NCBI GenBank assembly: GCA_022574655.1
Contig: JACZRQ010000009.1
Span: forward strand, 1-41,427
Direction: 5' to 3'
Length of the DNA: 41,427 bases
DNA from: Chloroflexota bacterium
GTDB taxonomy: Bacteria > Chloroflexota > Dehalococcoidia > SM23-28-2 > RBG-16-64-32
The notes below the pieces were generated by a model. That model was not told the origin of the DNA. It worked only from the letters and a program-made list of their open reading frames with translations, and did not search any database. Of this stretch, positions 22,104 through 28,195 are shown piece after piece (within the stretch, counting starts at the first letter, position 1; each line of letters opens with the position of its first letter). The position numbers and the translations under genes were made by a program.

Positions 22104-22130
22104 TCGGGCGCTGGAGGTCTAACCCCTGAG

Positions 22131-22907
22131 ATGAGTCTGTCTTTCGAGAAACGGGGCGCGGTCGCGCGGGTGACGCTCGATCGGCCCGATCATCACAACG
22201 CGATCGATACGACGGTGATCGTACAGCTTCACGACGTTTGCGAGGCGCTGGCGGACGATGCTGACGTACGAGCGGTTGTACTGACGGGGGAGGGCGACGT
22301 GTTTTGCTCTGGCTGGGACTGGGAGGCGCTGGCCAGCCACGGCGACGACTCCCTGGAAGCGGCGCGAGACGCCGGCATGCTGGACGACCCGTTCGGGTGC
22401 CTGGCGGAGATGTCGAAGCCGGTGGTCTGCGCGATCAACGGCGACGTGATCGGCGGCGGCCTGGCGCTGGCGCTGGCCTGCGACGTGCGAGTGGCGGCGG
22501 AAGGTGCGCGGTTCGCGTTACCGGAGACGGCGATGGGGCTGATACCGATGGCCGGCGCGACGCAGCGGCTGGCGAGGCTCGTTGGCCGGGGAAAGGCGCT
22601 TGAAATTGTGTTGACCGGCGAGAGCATCGGGGCGGATGAGGCGTTTCGCATCGGCCTCGTGAGCGCGGTCGTGTCACGCGAGAAGGTTGTCGGCGAGGCG
22701 GAGCGGATCGCCGGGCGCATCGCGGAGCGCGGGCCCCTGGCGGTGAAGTACGCGAAGGAAGTGATCTCACGGGGGATCGACATGCCGCTGGAGCAGGCGC
22801 TGCGCTACGAGACGGACCTGACGGTGATACTTCAGACGACGGAAGACAGAGCGGAGGGCGTGCGCGCCTTCCTAGAGAAACGCAAGCCGGAGTTCAAGGG
22901 GAAGTAA
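22131..22907 (+). CDS. Crotonase-fold protein, enoyl-CoA isomerase-like active site
   Basis: 258 residues. The ATG at 22131 starts the normal family N-terminus ('LSFEKRGAVARVTLDRPDHHNA'). GGAGG sits 13 bases upstream, which is rather far. Oxyanion-hole elements 'FCSGWDWEAL' and 'GGGLALALACD' are present. The first catalytic Glu of hydratases is replaced by Ala ('GGLALA'), while the second is kept in 'ALPETAMGL'. A single Glu at that position is how enoyl-CoA delta-isomerases work, so isomerase activity is more likely than hydration. 'MAGATQRLARLVG' carries an unusual Ala in the usual GGTQRL. It is the first gene of the operon reaching at least 24756. Confidence 0.88.
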   Translation: MSLSFEKRGAVARVTLDRPDHHNAIDTTVIVQLHDVCEALADDADVRAVVLTGEGDVFCSGWDWEALASHGDDSLEAARDAGMLDDPFGCLAEMSKPVVCAINGDVIGGGLALALACDVRVAAEGARFALPETAMGLIPMAGATQRLARLVGRGKALEIVLTGESIGADEAFRIGLVSAVVSREKVVGEAERIAGRIAERGPLAVKYAKEVISRGIDMPLEQALRYETDLTVILQTTEDRAEGVRAFLEKRKPEFKGK

Positions 22908-22910
22908 CAG

Positions 22911-23171
22911 ATGCAAGTGATCCTGGAGACAGATGAGGCGTGGTCCTTGATCAGCCTGATCACGTCGTACGTGATCGATAACAGCGGCGTGTCGCAGGAC
23001 GGGAAGCAGCGGATTCGGGGCTGGCGGGGCGAGCACGACGGCACGCCGAAGCTGGAAGAACTGACTGCGGCGATCAATGGATCGCTCGGCAGCTACGGCG
23101 ACGAGAAGACGACCCGCCAGATCCGCAAGAAGGGCCGGTTTGCGAAGCAGGCGAAAGGGGCCGCTAGATGA
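22911..23171 (+). CDS. Small protein of unknown function, paralogue of the next gene
   Basis: 86 residues from an ATG three bases after the crotonase stop. It shares a pattern with the following 79-residue protein: E-x-D-E near residue 6-9, 'LISLITSYV' against 'LLSLVVSHL', then Ile/Leu-Arg-x-Trp, then 'ELT' and an Asn. It is strongly helical, charged and basic at the end ('RQIRKKGRFAKQAKGAAR'). There is no membrane segment and no Cys. The ATGA overlap with 23168 implies coupled translation. I recognise no family. Confidence 0.7.
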   Translation: MQVILETDEAWSLISLITSYVIDNSGVSQDGKQRIRGWRGEHDGTPKLEELTAAINGSLGSYGDEKTTRQIRKKGRFAKQAKGAAR

Positions 23172-23407
23172 AGCTGGAGTTCGAGCGAGACGAGGTGAAG
23201 GAGCTGCTTTCGCTCGTCGTCAGCCATCTGGCGGACGAGGCGAAGCTGAAGAAGGCGGACCTGGCAAAGCTGCGGACGTGGAGCAGCAGTTCGATGCGCG
23301 AGGGGTCGGACGGAACTCGCGAGCTGACGGAGAAGGTCAACGCCGAGATCGAGCGCACGTTCAAGACGAAGGAACGGAGCGCGATCGTGAAACCGGACTG
23401 GAAGTAG
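23168..23407 (+). CDS. Small protein of unknown function, tandem paralogue
   Basis: 79 residues from an ATG overlapping the stop of the previous gene (ATGA). It starts 'MKLEFERDEVKELLSLVVSH' and shares spacing and key positions with the upstream 86-residue protein ('LRTW' against 'IRGW', 'ELTEKVNAEI' against 'ELTAAINGSL'). It looks helical and highly charged. Two such proteins side by side suggest a hetero-oligomer. Their place between two crotonases suggests a helper role in acyl-CoA metabolism, which is inference only. Confidence 0.7.
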   Translation: MKLEFERDEVKELLSLVVSHLADEAKLKKADLAKLRTWSSSSMREGSDGTRELTEKVNAEIERTFKTKERSAIVKPDWK

Positions 23408-23421
23408 AGCGGGACGAACGA

Positions 23422-23441
23422 CCGCGGACTAAAGTCCGCGG
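23422..23441. repeat. Hairpin with 9-bp arms just before a crotonase start
   Basis: CCGCGGACT (23422-23430), loop AA, AGTCCGCGG (23433-23441). It is the sister of 20069-20088 with a compensatory pair change. It ends ten bases before the ATG at 23451, where no Shine-Dalgarno sequence is visible. Confidence 0.8.
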
Positions 23442-23450
23442 GTTCCTAAG

Positions 23451-24212
23451 ATGAGCATGATCCTCTACGAAAAGGACGACGCCGGAATCGCCTGGGTGAC
23501 GCTGAACCGTCCCGACGTGCTGAACGCGATGAACATGCAGATGCGCGACGAGCTGTGGGACCTGATGCACGCCGTCCGCGACGATCCAGACGTGCAGGCG
23601 GTGATCTTCAAGGGCGCGGGCGACCGAGCGTTCTCCGCAGGAGCGGACATCAGCGAGTTCGGCACCGCACCCTCGTATGTGGAGTCGAGGCGAGCGCGTC
23701 GGGAACGTGATCTGTGGTGGTTCATGCTCTCGATGGACGAGCTGCTGGTGGCGGCGATCCAGGGCTACGCGCTGGGCGCCGGGATCGAGCTAGCGATGTG
23801 CTGCGACCTGCGAATCGCCTCTGACGATGCGCAGGTCGGGCTGCCGGAGGTGAGCCTGGGATACATCCCGTCCGCTGGAGGTACGCAGACGTTGCCGCGA
23901 CACGTGCCGCCGGGGATCGCGATGCAGATGATCCTGACAGGCGATCCGATCGACGCGGAGGCGGCGCTCAGGCACGGGCTCGTTCAGCGTGTGGTGCCGC
24001 GAGACCAACTGTACGAGGAAGCAGAAGCGCTGACGAGGCGAGGGTTGGAGCGACGACCCGCGGAGGCGATCGTGCTCGCCAAGAGAGCGATTAGAGACGG
24101 CGTGGAACTTTCGCTCGAACAGGGCATCACACTGGAGTCGCGACTGGCGGCGCTGGCGCTGGCGAGCGATCAGGGGAAGCGCGGCGTGAAGGCCGCAGGC
24201 GCGTCAGGTTAG
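23451..24212 (+). CDS. Enoyl-CoA hydratase/isomerase family protein (both catalytic Glu present)
   Basis: 253 residues. It opens 'MILYEKDDAGIAWVTLNRPDVLNAMN', has the oxyanion-hole segment 'FSAGADISEF', then 'GAGIELAMCCDLRIA' with the first catalytic Glu and 'VGLPEVSLGYIPSAGGTQTLPR' with the second. Of the three crotonases in the window, only this one keeps both residues of a classical enoyl-CoA hydratase. It should add water to a trans-2-enoyl-CoA in the cytoplasm. The start codon has no ribosome binding site; a hairpin ends ten bases upstream, so translation may be coupled to the upstream gene or controlled by folding. Confidence 0.9.
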   Translation: MSMILYEKDDAGIAWVTLNRPDVLNAMNMQMRDELWDLMHAVRDDPDVQAVIFKGAGDRAFSAGADISEFGTAPSYVESRRARRERDLWWFMLSMDELLVAAIQGYALGAGIELAMCCDLRIASDDAQVGLPEVSLGYIPSAGGTQTLPRHVPPGIAMQMILTGDPIDAEAALRHGLVQRVVPRDQLYEEAEALTRRGLERRPAEAIVLAKRAIRDGVELSLEQGITLESRLAALALASDQGKRGVKAAGASG

Positions 24213-24231
24213 GAACGGGAGGGTAGAGGAA

Positions 24232-24756
24232 GTGGGTGGAAGTGAGATGCGGACGGTTCCCGGTAAGGTATGGGGGTGGCTTCAGAGGTATTCCCTTGGT
24301 GTCCCGATACTGCTCGGCTTAGTGCTGGCGGGTGGCCTGGGACTTCTGTTTGCGATCGGAGGCGGGTTCCGCGATCCAGCTGCAATCGAGGCGGGCAGCG
24401 TCGATGACTACGAGGTGCGTCTGCCGAAGTACTTCGAGATCGACCGATTCTGGATCGTGAGGCTCGAGGGTGACGAGATCCTGGCGCTGTACGACAAGAA
24501 CCCGCAGTCGCAATGCCGAACGCTGTGGTTCATCAACGAGGAGTTCATGGGGACGACGGGCTGGTTCAACGAGCCGTGCCAGAACCACTTTTACGACTAC
24601 ACCGGCCGCTGTTTTGACTCGGAGTGCACACGTGGGCTCGACCGCTTCGAAGTCGAGGTGACTGAGTTCGGGGAGATCTTCGTGGACCTCTCGCGGCTGA
24701 ATCTGGGCCCGGAGTACGATCCGGACGATGTACCGTCAGTGCCGCCGCAGTCGTAG
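24232..24756 (+). CDS. Membrane-anchored Rieske-fold protein with most cluster ligands lost
   Basis: 174 residues from a GTG at 24232 with GGAGGG eight bases upstream (an in-frame ATG at 24247 is an alternative). One membrane helix (about 22-45) leads to a domain that follows bc-complex-type Rieske proteins: 'AGSVDDYEVRLPKYFEIDRF', 'RLEGDEILALYDK', 'YDYTGRC', 'RGLDRFEVEV' and 'VDLSRL'. Where Cys-x-His is expected it has Asn-Pro-Gln, and where Cys-Pro-Cys-His is expected it has Glu-Pro-Cys-Gln. Three of four iron-sulfur ligands are gone, so a [2Fe-2S] cluster is unlikely. Other Cys residues could make disulfides. It sits 19 bases after the crotonase, in the same operon. Confidence 0.75.
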   Translation: MGGSEMRTVPGKVWGWLQRYSLGVPILLGLVLAGGLGLLFAIGGGFRDPAAIEAGSVDDYEVRLPKYFEIDRFWIVRLEGDEILALYDKNPQSQCRTLWFINEEFMGTTGWFNEPCQNHFYDYTGRCFDSECTRGLDRFEVEVTEFGEIFVDLSRLNLGPEYDPDDVPSVPPQS

Positions 24757-24843
24757 GGGCGCGGTTCGATTCGTGCGTCTGTCCCACTTTGGTGGCGCTC
24801 AGAACGTCGGGTGGACACCCACTGGCGGGAGTAGAATTGGGGT

Positions 24844-25359
24844 ATGGAAAATGTGCCGGTCGCGAAGCCTGCGCCAAAGGGACGCTGGCGGCTGTCGCGC
24901 GGCCCGCTGCTGGTGGGAGCCGGGCTGGCGGCTGTCGTTCTTGGCTTGGTGCTAGTCGTGGCATTCGCGTGGCCGGCGGTCCTTGACGTCTCGCCGACTG
25001 TCGTGGCCGGACAGGTGGACGAATTCGCGGTGGGGGAGCCGGTGCATTTCGAGGAGGAGGGATTCTTCGTCGTGAAGCTGGCGTCGGGCGAGGTCATCGC
25101 GCTAAGCGACCGGGCGGGAGGACATCTGAAGGACCACATCGAATGGCAACCAAGCCTTGAGTTCGAGGACCAGACGGGATGGTTCAGGGCGCCTTCCCAC
25201 CGCGAGACCTACAGTCTCGATGGCTCGCTGGCGTTCGGTCCCGCATCGAGAGGGATGGACCGATTTCCGGTGGAGGTTAGCGGCGACACAGTGCGCGTGG
25301 ATACGAGTAGGCTGATTTGCGGGCCCGGAGCGCCCGAAGGCATGGTGTGCGTGCCGTGA
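24844..25359 (+). CDS. Membrane-anchored Rieske-fold protein without cluster ligands, paralogue
   Basis: 171 residues. One membrane helix (about 22-45) follows a basic N-terminus. The exported domain reads as a Rieske fold: 'VAGQVDEFAVGEPVHFEEEGFFVVKL', 'GEVIALSDR', 'GPASRGMDRFPVEVSGD' and 'VDTSRL'. The cluster-binding sites are missing: Cys-x-His is Ala-Gly-Gly, and Cys-Pro-Cys-His is Ala-Pro-Ser-His. It resembles the product of 24232-24756 and follows it by 87 bases. No Shine-Dalgarno sequence precedes the ATG; TAGAAT lies six bases before it, so a leaderless message is possible. The fold may have become a structural or binding domain. Confidence 0.75.
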   Translation: MENVPVAKPAPKGRWRLSRGPLLVGAGLAAVVLGLVLVVAFAWPAVLDVSPTVVAGQVDEFAVGEPVHFEEEGFFVVKLASGEVIALSDRAGGHLKDHIEWQPSLEFEDQTGWFRAPSHRETYSLDGSLAFGPASRGMDRFPVEVSGDTVRVDTSRLICGPGAPEGMVCVP

Positions 25360-25433
25360 TACCTGCGGGCCGAGACTGCGTCTCACGTACGGGCTAGGAC
25401 TGGCGCGCAGTGTGGGGTTTCGGCTACGTTAAT

Positions 25434-25446
25434 AGTCCGTCGGACT
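25434..25446. repeat. 13-bp palindrome upstream of the acyl-CoA ligase gene
   Basis: AGTCCG-T-CGGACT, about 75 bases before the ATG at 25520. It could be an operator half-site pair or a chance palindrome; no regulator is indicated. Confidence 0.3.
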
Positions 25447-25519
25447 CCGTGCCGGAAGATATGCTGAAAGCTATCGCGAGACGGCTGTTGGTTCGACGAA
25501 ACCAGGCCCGGAGGTAACG

Positions 25520-27094
25520 ATGAATACTGCTGAATTCCTGATGATCGCCTCGTCCGTTGTACCGGACCGCACGGCGATGACGTGCGAGGGTGCGGACCGC
25601 TCCTTTGCCGAGTTGCAAGAGCGCGTTAACCGGCTGGCGAATGCGCTGCAATCGCTCGGCGTGGGCAAAGGAGACCGCGTGGCGGTGATGGCGATGAATT
25701 CGCCCCAGTTCGTGGAGACGTACTACGCCTGCGCGAAGCTGGGGACGGTGTTCGTGCCTCTGAACTACCGTGCGAAGCGGGAAGAGCTTTCGTACATGTG
25801 CAACAACTCTCAGGCGTCGGTGCTGTTCGTCGGCGACCGCTACCTGGACCTGGCGAACGCGATCAAGCCTGACCTGGAAACTGTGAAACACTTCGTCGGC
25901 ATCGAATCGAAGCCGGAGGGGATGCTGAGTTACGACGAGCTGATCTCTGAGCACGAGCCGGAAGAGATCTTCACCGACATCGACGATATGGACCCGACGA
26001 TCGTGATCTACACCAGCGGCACGACGGCCCTGCCAAAGGGAGTGCTCCTGACGTACCTGGGCATGTCCGTCTACGTGACGAACACCGTCGCCCCCGCCGA
26101 TCCGGCGGCGGAGGACGTGGACGTGTTGCTCGTCTCGGTGCCGTTCTACCACGTGGCCGGAGCGACGACGATGCTTTCGTCTGTCTGGGGCGGGCGCAAG
26201 ATGGTGATTCTACCGCAGTTCGACCCGGGAGCGTGGCTGGAGGCGGTGGAGACGCACAAGGTGACGCACAGCTTCGTCGTGCCAACGATGCTGAAGCGGA
26301 TCATGGAGCACGAGGAGTTCGATAAACGAGACATCAGCTCGCTGAAGCTGGTCGCGTACGGCGCCGCGCCGATGCCCTACGAGGTGGTGACGAAGGCGGT
26401 CGAGAAGTTCAGCTGCGGCCTGATGAACGCCTACGGCCAGACGGAGAGCACGTCGTCGCTGACGTTCCTGGGACCGGACGACCACCAGATACCGGACGGT
26501 CCGCCGGAAGTGCGCGAACTGGCGCTGAAGCGGCTGCGATCCGTGGGAAAGCCAATGGAAGACATCGCCGTCGCGATCATGGACCCGGAGGGCGAGGTTC
26601 TGCCCGCCGGACAAGAAGGCGAGATCGTGGCGCAGGGAGCGCGCGTGATGTCCGGGTACCTGGGCCGCGACGAGGAGACGAGGGAGGCGATAAGGGACGG
26701 CTGGCTGCACACGGGCGACGTGGGCTGGATGGACGACGAAGGCTACCTGTACATCACGGGCCGGACGAAGGACCTGATCATCCGCGGCGGCGAGAACATC
26801 GCGCCGGGCGAGATCGAGAGCATCCTGCAGCAGCACCCGGCCGTCGAAGACGCGGCGGTGATCGGCGTTCCGGACGTGGAGTGGGGCGAAGAGGTGAAGG
26901 CGATCGTCGTCCTCAAGGAAGGCGAGAAGGCATCGATCGATGACCTGACGGCGTTCGTCAAGGAGCGGCTGGCGAGCTTCAAAGCGCCGAAGTTCTACGA
27001 CTTCGTGGACGACCTACCGCGGAACTACCTGGGTAAGGTGCTGAAGAACGACCTTCGCAAGCAGTTCGGCGAGGCGAAGAGCGGAACGGAGTAG
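25520..27094 (+). CDS. AMP-forming acyl-CoA synthetase/ligase
   Basis: 524 residues from an ATG at 25520 with GGAGG about five bases upstream. All ANL-superfamily motifs are present: 'YTSGTTALPKG' (P-loop), 'PFYHVAG', 'YGAAPMP', 'AYGQTE', 'LHTGDVGWMDDEGYLYITGRTKD' with the hinge, and the C-terminal catalytic Lys in 'YLGKVLKNDL'. It activates a carboxylic acid to acyl-CoA with ATP through an acyl-adenylate. A medium- or long-chain or cyclic acid is plausible given the crotonases and CoA transferases nearby, but chain length cannot be read. It is monocistronic by spacing. No firm promoter was found in 25360-25519. Confidence 0.93.
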   Translation: MNTAEFLMIASSVVPDRTAMTCEGADRSFAELQERVNRLANALQSLGVGKGDRVAVMAMNSPQFVETYYACAKLGTVFVPLNYRAKREELSYMCNNSQASVLFVGDRYLDLANAIKPDLETVKHFVGIESKPEGMLSYDELISEHEPEEIFTDIDDMDPTIVIYTSGTTALPKGVLLTYLGMSVYVTNTVAPADPAAEDVDVLLVSVPFYHVAGATTMLSSVWGGRKMVILPQFDPGAWLEAVETHKVTHSFVVPTMLKRIMEHEEFDKRDISSLKLVAYGAAPMPYEVVTKAVEKFSCGLMNAYGQTESTSSLTFLGPDDHQIPDGPPEVRELALKRLRSVGKPMEDIAVAIMDPEGEVLPAGQEGEIVAQGARVMSGYLGRDEETREAIRDGWLHTGDVGWMDDEGYLYITGRTKDLIIRGGENIAPGEIESILQQHPAVEDAAVIGVPDVEWGEEVKAIVVLKEGEKASIDDLTAFVKERLASFKAPKFYDFVDDLPRNYLGKVLKNDLRKQFGEAKSGTE

Positions 27095-27332
27095 GCAGCC
27101 ACGGACACGAGCGATAACATTTGTGAACGCGACGCCTACGGGGGCGACTTAGATCACTCGGCGTAAGGACACCAGACGGCGCAAGCGGGAAGAGCGCAAG
27201 CAGCGGTCGCCTGAGGAGATTGAGGCGGCGCGCGTTCAGCGAGAAGCGGATCTGGCGAGCGAAGAGACGCCTGAGGATCCGCTGATCGACCAAGGCATCT
27301 CGTGGACGGGCCTCGTCGGGGGGCTACTGGGA

Positions 27333-27635
27333 ATGCTGCCGATGGTGTTCTTCGGCGGCGAGGCGTTGCTCGACCCGGACGTGGCCGACGCGGCCGGCCT
27401 GTTCGCCCTGATTGGCGTCGGCTTCGTGCCCGCGATCTGGGTCTCGATACGACCGAGCAAATTCAGGCAAAGGATCCAGAAGTCCACGGTCGTTGCCTGC
27501 CTTGGGCTGGTGTTTTTCGGCGTGGTGGTGGTCCGGGACTTAATCCTGCCGATGATCCTGATGCCAACGACCACCCTGCTGGCAGTCGCGTCCGGGCTGA
27601 TCTTTCAACGCTCGCCTGCGGCTGGGAAGCGTTAG
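27333..27635 (+). CDS. Small membrane protein; coding signal extends upstream of the first ATG
   Basis: 100 residues from the first in-frame ATG (27333). It has about three hydrophobic stretches ('LFALIGVGFVPAIWVSI', 'VVACLGLVFFGVVVV' and 'LILPMILMPTTTLLAVA'). The same frame upstream to 27153 also reads like protein: a charged, Arg/Lys/Glu-rich stretch, then 'GISWTGLVGGLLG' leading straight into the first membrane helix. This stretch has no ATG, GTG or TTG, and it is closed by a TAG at 27150-27152. A GTG at 27123 lies in frame just before that stop. The start is therefore uncertain; a nonsense mutation, a rare start codon or a base error would each explain it. Function unknown. Confidence 0.5.
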   Translation: MLPMVFFGGEALLDPDVADAAGLFALIGVGFVPAIWVSIRPSKFRQRIQKSTVVACLGLVFFGVVVVRDLILPMILMPTTTLLAVASGLIFQRSPAAGKR

Positions 27636-27688
27636 ATCGAAATCAACATGCCGGTATCGCGCGGGTCAGGCTGAATAGCCTGCCTGTA

Positions 27689-27862
27689 CTAGCGCGGCTC
27701 TTTGAGCAGCGAAAGCGGCGTGCGTGGAGTCATCGAAGGCGGGTTGGCGCCATCGTGATCCTTGTGAGTCGAGGCGTTGCGCGCTTCGCGCAGCCTCTGA
27801 ATTCGTAGGGCCTCGCGGTCCAAATCGCGGACCTTCGCCCTAGTGAGCAGTTCGTCGTTCAT
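27689..27862 (-). CDS. Small charged protein of 57 residues, unknown function
   Basis: Minus-strand ATG at 27862-27860 to TAG at 27691-27689. AGGAGG lies about four bases before the ATG, with another ATG four bases further up in a different frame. The product begins 'MNDELLTRAKVRDLDREALR', is helical and Arg-rich in the first half and Pro-rich in the second. It has no membrane segment. It would explain the otherwise empty gap between the membrane protein and the Fe-S oxidoreductase. A TATAGA at 27896-27891 and the Crp-type palindrome at 27923-27938 lie upstream in promoter-like positions. Confidence 0.5.
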   Translation of the reverse strand: MNDELLTRAKVRDLDREALRIQRLREARNASTHKDHDGANPPSMTPRTPLSLLKEPR

Positions 27863-27922
27863 TCATCCTCCTCTCCCAAACCCATCCCGATCTATAGCCT
27901 AAGACGTTGGATAGGTAATGAA

Positions 27923-27938
27923 TGTGACAAAGATCACA
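27923..27938. promoter_or_regulatory. Crp/Fnr-type operator, perfect TGTGA-N6-TCACA
   Basis: TGTGACAAAGATCACA matches the consensus half-sites of Crp-family regulators without mismatch. It lies about 46 bases upstream of a possible start of transcription for the 57-residue minus-strand gene and about 210 bases before the predicted start of the Fe-S oxidoreductase gene. No Crp-type regulator is encoded in the window. Confidence 0.55.
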
Positions 27939-28066
27939 GACGGCAGCCCGATTAGCACATCCGATCGATAAGACGTGAAAACCCGGCTGAGGCGGAATTC
28001 GGAGCTTCGAAGAAGACGTCGGAGGCGAAGAGCGGCTGAGGCTGCCGTCTATCGCAGGAAGGATCG

Positions 28067-28105
28067 AGGAACAGAGGAACGTGGATTCTCGTTCCCCCCG
28101 TTCCT
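28067..28105. repeat. Imperfect long hairpin upstream of the Fe-S oxidoreductase gene
   Basis: AGGAAC-aga-GGAACG pairs with CGTTCC-cccc-GTTCCT around an eight-base loop. It overlaps the -35 region of the predicted promoter by one base and could be an operator or a structural repeat. Confidence 0.55.
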
Positions 28106-28134
28106 TGTTTCCTGCCCCGTGTTCCGTCTATCAT
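28105..28134 (+). promoter_or_regulatory. Candidate promoter of the Fe-S oxidoreductase gene
   Basis: TTGTTT (28105-28110), 18-base spacer, TATCAT (28129-28134). The leader would be about 55 bases and contains GAGGAGG before the ATG at 28196. Confidence 0.5.
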
Positions 28135-28195
28135 GTGGTCGCGTTAGCACGGTGAATACTAGCCAAAACTGTTCAGGCCCGCCGAGGAGGTAAGC

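Noticed and set aside
27150-27152. TAG read as pyrrolysine
   Set aside because: No sign of pyrrolysine genes, and the protein is not of a type known to use it. A mutation or non-standard start is simpler.
27302-27808. Plus-strand frame of 168 codons overlapping the small membrane protein
   Set aside because: It has no ribosome binding site and an Arg/Gly-rich composition, and it runs antisense to the 57-residue gene; the membrane-protein frame reads far better.
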